Of a DNA stretch of 64,000 nt, positions 1 through 8,765 are shown in pieces. The DNA comes from JACMJL01 sp963791805. GTDB lineage: Bacteria > Bacillota > Clostridia > Clostridiales > Clostridiaceae. The notes below the pieces were generated by a model. The model saw only the letters and a program-made list of their open reading frames with translations, was not told the DNA's origin and made no database searches. The stretch is from positions 496,001-560,000 of the forward strand of contig CAWBTU010000006.1 of NCBI GenBank assembly GCA_963791805.1. Direction: 5' to 3'. A program made the position numbers and the translations under genes. Within the stretch, counting starts at the first letter, position 1. Every line of letters begins with the position of its first letter.

Positions 1-56
1 AGAAATAGTTTGTACTTTTAAAATTAGAAAAGGGTTTTATAAAGGAGAAGATTAAA

Positions 57-872
57 ATGTCAAAATATTATTGTGGGTGCGATGTTGGATCAACCTATGC
101 AAAATGTGTAATTTTAGATGAAAATAAGAATATTATTTCTAAGGCAACTGTTAGAAGTAAAGTTGATCCAGGTGAGTCCGCAAAAGCAACTATTACTGAA
201 GCTTTAAAAAATGTAGATGGAATTAGTACTCCTGAAGAACTTACTTATATTATTGGAACTGGTTATGGAAGAACGCAAGTTGCTCTTGCAAACGAAAATA
301 TCTCTGAAATTAGCTGCCATGCTATGGGAGTTCATGCAGTTAATCCTACAGTTAGAACTATAATAGATATTGGTGGACAAGATGTAAAGGGTATTAGTGT
401 AGATGCTGACGGTTCTGTTAAAGATTTCGGAATGAATGATAAATGCGCAGCTGGAACTGGAAGATTCTTTGAATTGATGGCTAGAGCGCTTGAAGTAGAT
501 ATTGAAGAATTTTCTGGGTTGTCACTAAAGTCTACAAAAAATGTTTCGATAACATCGCAATGCAGTGTGTTTGCAGAGACAGAAGTTATAAGTCTTTTAG
601 CTCAAAAGGTATCAACATCAGATATAGCTCAAGGTATACAAGTATCAGTTGCTAAGCGTTGTTTTGGAATGGCTAAAAGTGTAGGATTAATAGATGGTGT
701 AACAGTTACTGGTGGATGCGCTAAAAACGAGGGATTAATACTTGCTTTAGAAAAAGTCTTAAGGGTTAAGATAGTAAGACTTAATGAAGACCCACAATTG
801 ATGGGAGCTCTAGGAGCGGCAGTATATGCTGTTCAAAAGAGTAAGGTACAAGGTTTAAAATTAAAATATTAA
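57..872 (+). CDS. ASKHA ATPase activator of a 2-hydroxyacyl-CoA dehydratase-type enzyme (copy A1)
   Basis: Homologue of the HgdC/BadF/BcrA activators, homodimeric [4Fe-4S] ATPases that inject one electron into the partner dehydratase or reductase at the cost of ATP. Visible motifs are the phosphate-1 loop GCDVGSTYAKC (res. 7-17), the phosphate-2 motif DIGGQDVKG (104-112), NDKCAAGTGRFFE with Cys130 and SQCSVFAETE with Cys169. The last two cysteines match the pair that bridges the inter-subunit cluster in HgdC. The length of 271 aa is normal for the family. The start is supported by AAGGAG about 10 bp upstream. Its own beta/alpha partners must lie left of the window, since activators end the operons elsewhere here. 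It is almost identical to the copy at 32478-33293. The family is certain; the partner and substrate are unknown. Confidence 0.93.
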   Translation: MSKYYCGCDVGSTYAKCVILDENKNIISKATVRSKVDPGESAKATITEALKNVDGISTPEELTYIIGTGYGRTQVALANENISEISCHAMGVHAVNPTVRTIIDIGGQDVKGISVDADGSVKDFGMNDKCAAGTGRFFELMARALEVDIEEFSGLSLKSTKNVSITSQCSVFAETEVISLLAQKVSTSDIAQGIQVSVAKRCFGMAKSVGLIDGVTVTGGCAKNEGLILALEKVLRVKIVRLNEDPQLMGALGAAVYAVQKSKVQGLKLKY

Positions 873-896
873 GCTAAAAGGAGGTAAGTTCTTATC

Positions 897-1046
897 ATGA
901 TAATAAAGAAAGCAGTTAAAGCATTTGTGGTTGCAAATGCAATAGGATATACGGTTTATAAACTAAGACTAGATGAAAAGCTAATTCGTGCAATAGAGCC
1001 AAGCTATAGAGAATTGGTAGCTTCACTAAAGCCAAAAACAGAATAA
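897..1046 (+). CDS. conserved 49-aa cassette protein (copy S1)
   Basis: Small ORF with a strong GGAGG site 12 bp upstream of ATG, 24 bp after the activator. The product starts MIIKKAVKAFVVANAIGY and contains LDEKLIRAIEPSYREL, ending in a charged tail. Homologues with the same core (GNAxGYxxYKxxLDEKLI..IEPxYR) follow activators or alpha subunits at 16248, 23586 and 26814, and broken copies occur at 8444 and 33318. That recurrence and the conservation show it is translated. The N-terminal 20 residues are hydrophobic and could form one amphipathic or membrane-associated helix. I do not recognise a family. A role as a small subunit or assembly factor of the dehydratase-like enzyme is inference from position only. 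Confidence 0.8.
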   Translation: MIIKKAVKAFVVANAIGYTVYKLRLDEKLIRAIEPSYRELVASLKPKTE

Positions 1047-1055
1047 GAGATTTTT

Positions 1056-1103
1056 ATAATAAAAGGGTAGAGGTTAATTTAGTAACCTCTACCCTTTTAT
1101 TAT
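1056..1103 (+). terminator. 21-bp perfect stem terminator after S1
   Basis: Positions 1056-1076 and 1083-1103 are perfectly complementary around a 6-nt loop (ATTTAG), with T-rich flanks on both sides. It closes the A1-S1 operon. Confidence 0.85.
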
Positions 1104-1203
1104 AAAGTTTTTTGCTCCATAGTATCCCTGTCATCGCCATTTTCACCCAATATAAGAGTAGCAGATTTTGCTTGTTTAAGAAGAATAAAATGATAAAAAA
1201 CTT

Positions 1204-1272
1204 GTGTAAGTTATTTTAGATAAGTGAAGAATATGTAAAATATGTAACACAAGGTGTAAATGTACTTTTACA
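1204..1272. promoter_or_regulatory. putative activator-binding repeats upstream of the 1412 promoter
   Basis: Several TGTAA-type words occur here (GTGTAAG 1204, ATGTAAA about 1234, ATGTAAC about 1243, GTGTAAA 1254), including the inverted pair TGTAAA/TTTACA at 1255-1272. They lie 140-210 bp upstream of the sigma-54 promoter, a usual enhancer distance. The GTGTAAA form matches the sites in front of the 17.2-19.2 kb regulator, suggesting that protein may act here. The rest of 1104-1411 shows nothing else recognisable. Confidence 0.45.
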
Positions 1273-1411
1273 TAGTGAGTAATAATTTAAGTAATCTTGG
1301 AGAATAAAATAGAAGTGTTTTTACAAATGGAAAATTAAGATAAAAAATAAAATTAGTAATAGACTTGGATACAAGAATCTATAACGGTATTCGAAGGAAT
1401 TATTAAAAATG

Positions 1412-1428
1412 TTGGCATACATTATGCT
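1412..1428 (+). promoter_or_regulatory. sigma-54 (-24/-12) promoter P1
   Basis: TTGGCATACATTATGCT has GG at 1414-1415 and GC at 1426-1427 with exactly 10 bases between them. It precedes the beta1-alpha1 operon; transcription should start near 1438. Confidence 0.8.
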
Positions 1429-1470
1429 ATTAAGTACATTGTGAAGTATGTAGGCGCGTTTGAATATTTT

Positions 1471-1547
1471 AAATGTAAACCTTTGCATCGTTAGTTATCA
1501 TAATAAAATGCAAATTGACCTGAGACCTCTATGAGGCATGGGATCAA
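1471..1547 (+). promoter_or_regulatory. conserved leader RNA element, copy L1
   Basis: Lies between promoter P1 and the GTG of beta1. It contains ATGTAAACCTTTGCAT (1473-1488), also found in leader L3, and a hairpin bounded by TTGACC (1515) and GGATCAA (to 1547). The inner stem is CCTC/GAGG here but CCTT/AAGG in the other copies, a compensatory change. The internal loop carries TGAGA on one side and TGGGA on the other. A cis-acting RNA such as a riboswitch or protein site is inferred, not proven. Confidence 0.55.
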
Positions 1548-1588
1548 ACCAAATTAAGCTATTATTAAGAAGAAAAGAGGGGAATTTG

Positions 1589-2760
1589 GTGAAAGAATTA
1601 AAAGGATTGAGTTTTTTGAGGGCCTTTTAGAGACGCCAAGAAATGAATTGGTGGACAAGGCAATAGCTGATGGCAGAACTGCTATAGGCTATAACTGTTA
1701 TGTTGTGCCAGAAGCACTTATTAATGCAGGAAATGTATTTCCAATATGGCTTAGAGCACCAGGGGTTGAAAGTACTTCAGAAGCAGATTACTATTTATCA
1801 AATGTAATTTGCTCATATGCCAAATCTTTATTGCAGGCTGGATTAGAAGGAGCATATGATTTTTTAGGAGCATTAGTTTTCGCTCCTAGTTGTGACCATA
1901 TACGTAGAGGCGCACAGCATCTAGATTTGCAAAAAGCAGTTGGAAATAATGAAAAATTTTTTACATTTGCAATTGATGCTGCAAATAAAGTAGCTCCTTA
2001 TGAACTCAAATGGTATATTTCAGGTACTAAAAGGTTAGTAGAAAAGTTAAATGAAACATATGATGCAAACATAAATGAAGAAACATTAAGAAAATCCATT
2101 AAAGAAATTAACGAATTCAATGTATTAATGCAATCTATAGGAGATTTTAGAAAGGGACCAAATCCTAAAATAACAGGAACTGAGTTTCATAAAATTTATG
2201 GAGCAACAAAGGTAGTTCCCAAGGATTTAATTATGGAGCCGCTAAGAAAAATTAAAGCAGAATTAGAGGCTAGAGAACCTGATAAAACAGATGCTATTAG
2301 ATTAATGCTGGTAGGACCAACCTTTGATGATCCTAAATTCACAGAATTAATTGAAGCTCAGGGAGCAATAGTTGTTGCTGATAGATATTGTTTTGGTTCA
2401 TTACCTGGAATGGAGCCTATCAAAGAAGACGGAGATCCATATGAAAATATTGCTAACTATTATATGGAAACATGCCAATGTTCTAGAATGATGGAAAAGG
2501 CACCAGAAAGAGCTGACTATTCTAAGAAGTTAGTTAAAGAATATGATGTTGATGGAATTGTATTGCAATATATTAAATTCTGTGATTTGTGGGGATATGA
2601 AGCTTTGACTTATGTAGATCGTATGAAAGATGCAAATGTTCCAGTTGTAAAGATAGAAAGAGAATATGCACTTAGTGGTGAAGGTCAACTTCGTACTAGA
2701 ATTCAGGCGTTTTTAGAAAGTGTTAAAAGTAAAAGAGAACTTGAGGTATTAAATAAGTAA
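1589..2760 (+). CDS. 2-hydroxyacyl-CoA dehydratase-type beta subunit (beta1), frameshifted near its 5' end
   Basis: HgdB/BcrC-like subunit expected to hold one iron-sulfur cluster. The homologous start is GTG 1589, with AGAGGGG and a 6-nt gap as in the paralogues. That frame stops after 13 codons. The paralogues' N-terminus continues in the -1 frame beyond T6 at 1612-1617, where the in-frame codons AGT TTT TTG make the heptamer T_TTT_TTG. The intact reading frame from about 1619 runs to 2760 and contains NCYVVPEAL, CSYAKSLLQAG, FAPSCDHIRRG, CQCSRMM and FCDLW. Without recoding, translation could only start internally at GTG 1648 and would lose about 20 residues. A lost T, a sequencing error or programmed -1 frameshifting are all possible. 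It is a subtype I beta (CSYA rather than CSYC). Confidence 0.8.
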
Positions 2761-2781
2761 GAGAGGAAGGTGAAATTTATT

Positions 2782-4524
2782 ATGGATTCAAGCAAATTAA
2801 AAATGCTTAAAATGGTAGTCAAAGGAATGCTAGAAGAAGCTAAAAAATCTGAGAATTCAAAGAAAGCGGGCATAGATTTAAAAGCTGATTTAAAGAATGT
2901 TATAAATGATGGAACGCCAAAAAAAGTAGTGCAAAGCATTATGGCTGTAAATAAGGCAAAAGTAGATTCCATAAAGGAAATGCTAAATTCTGATGAAGCT
3001 GCATTTATAAAAGAAGCTTTAACAGGATCAGATAAATACAAGGAAATCTCAGAAAAAATTGAAGCAGTAGGAGACATGATACCTGAAGGTGTTAAGTTAG
3101 AATATTGGGGCTATAAATATTGGTGCATGAATTGGTTCTCTATAGCAAAAATGGGTTTAACAGCACCAGTACCAGTTATTGGTGGTATATTAAAATATCA
3201 ATGGATATTTGATTTGTTGAAGTCAAATAACGCACTAGCAACTGCTGGTACAGCAGGACGTAAAGGCGCTAACGTAATTGCAATTCATAAATTATATCAT
3301 ACTATTATTAATGATGTATGTGATTTAGTCAAATTTAATCTTCAGTACCCAGATCAAACTGTACTTAAGCAAGCAATGGTACCACCTGAAATATTAATAG
3401 CAATGGATCTACATTATTTCCTTCCAGAATTGCAAGGAACAGTTTTGCCTAAGTGTGATCAATTTGCTGGGTTAAGGTATCTTGATGCAACAGCAGATAT
3501 AGGATTACCACAAGATACGTGTAGCTATCCAAGATTTGCTCAAGGAGTGGCTTTATTGGATGAAATGATTCCAGGAAGTTGTATGATTGCTTCTAATTTA
3601 CCTTGTGATGGTGGTATGAGTTGCTTTGAAATTATTCAACAAAGAATGAACAATATTCCAACTTATCGTATAAATATTCCTTATGACTTTAGAAATGAAA
3701 AAAGCAATGAAATAATTGCGGATGACTTAAGAGGAATGATAGCTTTTTTAGAAGAACATACTGGTCACAAAATGGATTATGATAAGTTACGTGAAGTTTG
3801 TAAAGAATATAATGAAATGATGGATGTTGAATACGAAAGATGGGAAATAATTAAGATGGATAATCCACCTTTTTCAGGTGATGCATTATGGTATCCTCAT
3901 GAATGGTGCTTTAATCTAGGTTCTGGTAGAAAGGATATGACTCAATTCCTTAAAGCACAATTAGAAATAAATAAAAAAGCACTTAGAAAAGGACAAAAAG
4001 CCTTTCCTACTATGAGGTATCGTACTATAGTTTGGGCTGTACCACCTGCTTACTATGGATCTATGTGGGGATGGATGGAGAATTGTTGGGGTGTTGGATC
4101 TGTAATGGATTTGGAAACTTACGGAGCTATGGAGTATATAGATACAACCAGTACTGACACAATGCTAAAAGGACTTGGCAGGCGTTATATGTGGGGAACC
4201 ATGGCGAAACATACAAGAGGTCCAGCAGAGAACTTCCTTGGCGACCTTGATAAAGTAATAGTAGATTTCAGACCTGATTTTGTTTATTACCCTGCGCATT
4301 TAGGTTGTAAAAATAGTATGTCATTGACATCAGAAATGAAGGACGTATGTAAAAAACATGGTATAGGATTATGCGTAGTTAGATATGAATTACTTGACAA
4401 TAGAATAGCTGACAGGCAAGCACTTAGAGACGGATTTAGTAAGTTTATGACAGAGGTAATGCATGCAGAACCATTAGATTCAAGTTTACTTAAAATTGAT
4501 GATGTTGATCCAGGGAAATGGTGA
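2782..4524 (+). CDS. 2-hydroxyacyl-CoA dehydratase-type alpha subunit (alpha1, subtype I)
   Basis: The catalytic region carries QDTCSYPRF (Cys247), SNLPCDGG (Cys275) and LGCKNSMS (Cys509), the three-cysteine spacing expected for a cluster-binding subunit of the HgdA/HadB/BcrB superfamily. At about 580 aa it is 100-170 residues longer than those enzymes. The extra part is an N-terminal Lys/Glu-rich helical region (res. 1-100). Subtype I hallmarks are KYWCMNWF with Cys115 and APVPVIGG. ATG 2782 is preferred over GTG 2770 because GAGGAAGG directly abuts the GTG. It follows beta1 by 21 bp, and a terminator follows it. The substrate is unknown. Confidence 0.88.
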   Translation: MDSSKLKMLKMVVKGMLEEAKKSENSKKAGIDLKADLKNVINDGTPKKVVQSIMAVNKAKVDSIKEMLNSDEAAFIKEALTGSDKYKEISEKIEAVGDMIPEGVKLEYWGYKYWCMNWFSIAKMGLTAPVPVIGGILKYQWIFDLLKSNNALATAGTAGRKGANVIAIHKLYHTIINDVCDLVKFNLQYPDQTVLKQAMVPPEILIAMDLHYFLPELQGTVLPKCDQFAGLRYLDATADIGLPQDTCSYPRFAQGVALLDEMIPGSCMIASNLPCDGGMSCFEIIQQRMNNIPTYRINIPYDFRNEKSNEIIADDLRGMIAFLEEHTGHKMDYDKLREVCKEYNEMMDVEYERWEIIKMDNPPFSGDALWYPHEWCFNLGSGRKDMTQFLKAQLEINKKALRKGQKAFPTMRYRTIVWAVPPAYYGSMWGWMENCWGVGSVMDLETYGAMEYIDTTSTDTMLKGLGRRYMWGTMAKHTRGPAENFLGDLDKVIVDFRPDFVYYPAHLGCKNSMSLTSEMKDVCKKHGIGLCVVRYELLDNRIADRQALRDGFSKFMTEVMHAEPLDSSLLKIDDVDPGKW

Positions 4525-4531
4525 AATAAGT

Positions 4532-4570
4532 ATACTGTATTGGCAATTTTGCCAATACGGTATTTCTTTT
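4532..4570 (+). terminator. terminator after alpha1
   Basis: A 14-bp stem (4532-4545 with 4550-4563, one G-T pair) is followed by TTTCTTTT. It separates beta1-alpha1 from the alpha2-beta2-A2 unit. I see no sigma-54 site between 4571 and 4683. Confidence 0.75.
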
Positions 4571-4683
4571 AGAGCTGAACTATAACTAGAATAAAGTAAA
4601 TCATAAATTTTTTTTAAAGTCCACAGGACAGCTTCAAGTGATTGGTGTTAAGAAAGTAATAGCGAATTGAAAGGAGAATATTC

Positions 4684-6414
4684 ATGAACGAACAGGTTGC
4701 TATGCTTAAAAATATTGTTAGTGAAATGGTAAAGGAAGCAAGAAATACTGATATTTCAAAAAAATCAAAAGCAAAATTAAAAGAAGATATAAATAATTTA
4801 AAAGCATCTGAACTTCCAAAACAATTAGTAAAAGACTTAATTAAAGCACATAAAATCAGAAAACAATTGATAAATGAAATGCTTAAATCTGATGAGGCTA
4901 ATTTCATTAAAACTGTTGTGAAAGAATCCGAACAGGTAAAGAAGGTTACCCAGAAAATTGATACTATAAGTGATGCAATTCCTGGAAAAATAAAAATAGA
5001 ATATATAAATTATAAACATTGGTGCATGAATTGGTTTTATATGATGAGAATGGGTGCAACTGCGCCAGTACCAGTTATATCAGGCTTATTAAAATACCCT
5101 TGGATTTTTGATTTATTAAAATTCAATGGAATGACAACAGCTTATGTTCATGATCGAACTGGGGCAAATGTAGAGATGGTTCAAGATACATTATCGTATA
5201 TGGTAAAGGAATGTTGTAGAAAAATTCAATATTTCTTGGAGAACCCAGGTAAAATTATTTATAACCAGAATATGGTACCGGCAGAAGTACTTATTGCTAT
5301 GGGATTTGAAACTTTTGTACCAGAATTTCAGTCCTGTATTTTGCCTAAATTAGATCAAAATTGTGGATTCAAGTATTTTGATGCTACTGAACATGCGGGA
5401 CTGGCTGGAGATACTTGTAGTATGCCAAGATATACAGCAGGTGTTGCTTTGCTTGACGAATTGCCACCAGCACAATGTATTCTTGCCTCTAATTTACCTT
5501 GTGATGGTGGCTTAGCTGCTTATGAAGTTATTCAAGCAAAATTGGGTGGTATTCCAACTTATCGCTTAAATATACCATACAATTTTAGAGATGATAAAAG
5601 CCAACGGGTAGTTGCAGAGGATTTAAAAAATTTGGTTAAGTTTTTAGAAGAAAATACTGAAAATAAAATGGATTGGGATAAGTTAAAGGAGGTTTGTGAA
5701 AATTACAATGGAATGGCAGAAGCTGCAATGGGACTATGGGAATTAGCAAAGCTTCCAAACACACCAGTATGTAATGATGCTCTCCAGGCTACTCATGCAT
5801 GGAATTTTAATTTCACTTCAGGGGCACTAGAGGCAACTGAATTTCAGAGAAAAATATTAAAAAAGGCAACAAAAGCATTGAACAAGGGGATACCCGCTTT
5901 TGAGAATATGAGATATAGGACAATAGTATGGGCTCCGCCCCCTCCAATGTATGCTCATTGGTGGAATTGGCTTGAGAGATGCTGGGGTATAGGAAGCGTT
6001 ATGGATATGGAAACAAATGGAGCTATTGAGTATATTGATACCTCTAATGTTGATACTATGCTAAGAGGTCTGGCAAGAAGGTATATGTGGGGAACTATGG
6101 CGAAGCATACTAGAGGTCCTGGAAAAAATTATGTAGAAGATGTATATCAAGCTTCTATTGATTACAAGGCAGATTTTGTAATTTTACCAGCTCATGTTGG
6201 ATGCAAAAATGCTATGTCCATGGAAACTATGCTTAGAGATGAATTAAGGAAAATTGATGTACCTTTATGTGTATTTAAGTATGAACTCCTTGATAACAGA
6301 TTGGCTTCTCGCCAGCAAATAAGAGATCAAATAAGCAAGTTTATGACAGAGATTATGCATGCAGAGCCTTTAGATTCTAATCTCTTAGTAATAGACGATG
6401 GAGATGCGTGGTAA
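4684..6414 (+). CDS. 2-hydroxyacyl-CoA dehydratase-type alpha subunit (alpha2, subtype I)
   Basis: 576 aa with the same layout as alpha1: a Lys-rich N-terminal extension (MNEQVAMLKNIV onward), YKHWCMNWF, GDTCSMPRY, SNLPCDGG and VGCKNAMSME. ATG 4684 follows AAAGGAG at a normal distance. It is the only place in the array where alpha precedes beta (beta2 starts 37 bp after the stop). This suggests an independent assembly or rearrangement of the pair. The N-terminus resembles that of alpha4 (MNEQ), although the core is subtype I. It is probably read with beta2 and activator A2 as one unit. Confidence 0.88.
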   Translation: MNEQVAMLKNIVSEMVKEARNTDISKKSKAKLKEDINNLKASELPKQLVKDLIKAHKIRKQLINEMLKSDEANFIKTVVKESEQVKKVTQKIDTISDAIPGKIKIEYINYKHWCMNWFYMMRMGATAPVPVISGLLKYPWIFDLLKFNGMTTAYVHDRTGANVEMVQDTLSYMVKECCRKIQYFLENPGKIIYNQNMVPAEVLIAMGFETFVPEFQSCILPKLDQNCGFKYFDATEHAGLAGDTCSMPRYTAGVALLDELPPAQCILASNLPCDGGLAAYEVIQAKLGGIPTYRLNIPYNFRDDKSQRVVAEDLKNLVKFLEENTENKMDWDKLKEVCENYNGMAEAAMGLWELAKLPNTPVCNDALQATHAWNFNFTSGALEATEFQRKILKKATKALNKGIPAFENMRYRTIVWAPPPPMYAHWWNWLERCWGIGSVMDMETNGAIEYIDTSNVDTMLRGLARRYMWGTMAKHTRGPGKNYVEDVYQASIDYKADFVILPAHVGCKNAMSMETMLRDELRKIDVPLCVFKYELLDNRLASRQQIRDQISKFMTEIMHAEPLDSNLLVIDDGDAW

Positions 6415-6451
6415 CAATAGGTGTAAATAATATAGAAAGGAAGGTAATATT

Positions 6452-7603
6452 GTGAATAAATTAAAAGGTATAGAATTTTTTCAAAATCTTTTAGATAAAC
6501 CTCAAAATAAACTGGTAGATAAGGCTATAGAGCAAGGGAGAACAGCTATAGGATATAACTGTTATGTTGTGCCTGAAGCATTAATTTCTGCAGGTAATGT
6601 GTTTCCAGTTTGGATGAGAGCACCGGAAGTTACAAGCACATCTCAGGCAGATTACTATTTATCAAGTGTAATTTGTTCCTATGCAAAATCTATATTACAG
6701 GCAGGGCTAGATGGAGAATATGATTTTTTAGGAGCCTTAGTTTTTGCACCTAGTTGTGATCATATTCGCAGAAGCGGTCAGCATTTTGAAATGCTAGATT
6801 TAAACAATAATAATGAGAAATTCTTTCTCCATATGTTAGATACTGAAAATAAGGTAGATGATGCAGGGATAGAGTGGCTAGTTGATGATATGAAATCATT
6901 AGCTGTACAGTTGAATGAAGCATATAATGCTAATATCAATGAAGACACTATTAGGAAATCTATTAAAAGCATTAATGAATTCAATGAGTTATTAAGGTCT
7001 ATTGGAGATATGAGAAAAGGAAATAAACCCAAAATAACAGGTACTGAATGGCATATTGTTCATGGAGCTACTAAAGTTGCACCAAAAGATATGCTAGTAG
7101 AACCATTAAAGAAATTGAAAGCTGAACTAGAGGCTAGAGAATCCATAGCTGAAGATAAAATTAGACTAATGATAGTTGGACCAACTTTTGATAATCCTAA
7201 ATTCACAGAATTAATTGAAGCACAAGGTGCGTTAGTTGTAGCAGATAGACATTGCTTTGGCTCACTTCCTGGAATGGAAGCTATTAAAGAAGAAGGAGAT
7301 CCATATGAGAATATAGCAAGATACTATATGGAATCATGCCAGTGTCCTAGAATGATGGGTAAAGGTAAGGATAGAGTAGAATATTCTGCAAAAATAGTAA
7401 AGGAATATAATGTAAAGGGAATAATATTTGAAACCATGCAATTTTGTGATTTATGGAGTTATGAAGGAATAACCTATGTGGATAATATGAAAAAACTTAA
7501 TGTGCCAGTAGTAAAAATTTCAAGGGAATATTCACTTACTGGAGAAGGTCAGTTATGTACTCGTGTACAAGCGTTTTTGGAAAGTATTAACAGTAAAAAG
7601 TAA
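6452..7603 (+). CDS. 2-hydroxyacyl-CoA dehydratase-type beta subunit (beta2, subtype I)
   Basis: 383 aa beginning at GTG 6452 behind GAAAGGAAGG. It contains YNCYVVPEALISAG, ICSYAKSILQAG, APSCDHIRRS, CQCPRMMGKG and FCDLWSYEG, the conserved cysteine blocks of the HgdB/BcrC family. It ends at LESINSKK, slightly shorter than its paralogues. It sits between alpha2 and activator A2 with gaps of 37 and 41 bp. RAPEVTST and CSYA group it with beta1 and beta5 rather than with beta3 or beta6. Confidence 0.9.
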   Translation: MNKLKGIEFFQNLLDKPQNKLVDKAIEQGRTAIGYNCYVVPEALISAGNVFPVWMRAPEVTSTSQADYYLSSVICSYAKSILQAGLDGEYDFLGALVFAPSCDHIRRSGQHFEMLDLNNNNEKFFLHMLDTENKVDDAGIEWLVDDMKSLAVQLNEAYNANINEDTIRKSIKSINEFNELLRSIGDMRKGNKPKITGTEWHIVHGATKVAPKDMLVEPLKKLKAELEARESIAEDKIRLMIVGPTFDNPKFTELIEAQGALVVADRHCFGSLPGMEAIKEEGDPYENIARYYMESCQCPRMMGKGKDRVEYSAKIVKEYNVKGIIFETMQFCDLWSYEGITYVDNMKKLNVPVVKISREYSLTGEGQLCTRVQAFLESINSKK

Positions 7604-7644
7604 CAGAATAGTTTGGGTAAGGAATTTTAAAGGAGAAGATGTAA

Positions 7645-8448
7645 ATGTCAAAATATTATTGTGGATGTGATGTAGGATCAACTTATGCAAAATGTGTAAT
7701 TTTGGATGAGGAAAAGAAAATTATTTCTAGCTGCACTGTTAGAAGTAAAATAGATCCAGGTGAATCTGCTAAAGCCTCTATTCTAGGTTCCTTAAAGAAT
7801 GTTAGTGGTGTAACTGATCCTAAATATCTTACCTATATCATTGGAACAGGTTATGGAAGAACACAAGTAGCTTTTGCTAATGAAAACATCTCGGAAATTA
7901 GTTGTCATGCTATGGGAGTTCATACAGTTGATCCTTCAATTAGAACTATAATAGATATCGGAGGACAAGATGTAAAAGGTATAAGTATTGATACTGATGG
8001 TTCTGTCAAAGATTTTGGCATGAATGATAAATGTGCAGCGGGCACAGGAAGGTTTTTCGAATTGATGGCTAGAGCTCTTGAGGTAAATATTGAAGAATTT
8101 TCCGATTTATCACTTAAATCCACAAAAAATATTTCTATTACTTCACAATGTAGTGTGTTTGCAGAAACAGAGGTAATAACACTTTTAGCACAAAAAAAAG
8201 CAATAGCTGACATTGCTGCAGGTATACAAATGTCTGTTGCTAAACGTTGCTTTGGAATGGCAAAAAGCGTGGGCTTGGTAGAAGGGGTAACAATCACGGG
8301 TGGATGTGCTAAAAATGAAGGATTGATAAAAGCATTAGAGAAAGTATTAAGAGTTAAGATAGTAAGGCTTAATGTTGATCCACAATTGATGGGCGCATTA
8401 GGAGCGGCAGTTTATGCACAGCAAAAGAGTCGTGTTAAAGGACTTTGA
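7645..8448 (+). CDS. ASKHA ATPase activator (copy A2)
   Basis: 267 aa with GCDVGSTYAKC, DIGGQDVKG, NDKCAAGTGRFFE and SQCSVFAETE, so both cluster cysteines and both phosphate loops are intact. It ends RVKGL and lacks the KLKY tail of A1, A3 and A5. The shortening coincides with a deletion that also removed the start of the small gene S2; its TGA lies within the S2 remnant. AAAGGAG precedes the ATG. It is predicted to energise alpha2-beta2 and possibly beta1-alpha1, which has no activator of its own. Confidence 0.92.
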   Translation: MSKYYCGCDVGSTYAKCVILDEEKKIISSCTVRSKIDPGESAKASILGSLKNVSGVTDPKYLTYIIGTGYGRTQVAFANENISEISCHAMGVHTVDPSIRTIIDIGGQDVKGISIDTDGSVKDFGMNDKCAAGTGRFFELMARALEVNIEEFSDLSLKSTKNISITSQCSVFAETEVITLLAQKKAIADIAAGIQMSVAKRCFGMAKSVGLVEGVTITGGCAKNEGLIKALEKVLRVKIVRLNVDPQLMGALGAAVYAQQKSRVKGL

Positions 8449-8518
8449 AAAACTCATTGAAGCTATTGAACCAAGTTATAGAGAATTAGTAGCTTCGTTA
8501 AAGCCAAAAGCAGAATAA
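8444..8518 (+). pseudogene. 5'-truncated remnant of the small cassette gene (S2)
   Basis: Read in frame from 8444 this gives FEKLIEAIEPSYRELVAS then LKPKAE and a stop, matching the C-terminal half of S1 and S3. There is no start codon or ribosome site; the N-terminal half and the usual gap after the activator have been deleted. Confidence 0.75.
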
Positions 8519-8531
8519 CAAGATATGTAAC

Positions 8532-8565
8532 TAACCACTTCACTACTTTTAGGTGAGGTGGTTTA
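8532..8565 (+). terminator. terminator after A2/S2 remnant
   Basis: AACCACTTCAC (8533-8543) pairs with GTGAGGTGGTT (8553-8563) with one wobble pair, followed by TTATT. It ends the alpha2-beta2-A2 transcript. Confidence 0.6.
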
Positions 8566-8672
8566 TTACATAACAATAAAAAAGAAATTTGCCTCAATAT
8601 GTAGAACTCAATGCGAAATATCAAAAAAAATTATCTCTTGTAGAAATGAAAAAAATAAATATTAATGATTGA

Positions 8673-8689
8673 TTGGCATGGAAATTGCT
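8673..8689 (+). promoter_or_regulatory. sigma-54 promoter P2 (cooC-like gene)
   Basis: TTGGCATGGAAATTGCT, GG-N10-GC, 77 bp upstream of the CooC-like ATG. There is no room for the long leader seen at the beta/alpha operons. Upstream, CAATATGTAGAAC near 8615 weakly resembles the sites of the 9.6-11.6 kb regulator. Confidence 0.75.
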
Positions 8690-8765
8690 GTTATTATAGT
8701 AAGTAAATATAATAAAGAAGGGTTATGAAGTCTTTGGCGAACTAGAGATAATTGGGGGACTGTAA

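Noticed and set aside
1471..1547. Known riboswitch (cobalamin, fluoride, Moco, THF)
   Set aside because: None of the conserved cores of these classes, as I know them, is present in any of the four leaders.
2703..3077. Minus-strand ORF opposite beta1/alpha1, and many similar long antisense ORFs (for example 4614-4907, 7920-8297, 12901-13287, 30498-30980)
   Set aside because: They lie wholly opposite strongly conserved genes, have no ribosome site and recur only because AT-rich Lys/Glu codons read as Phe/Ser/Leu on the other strand.
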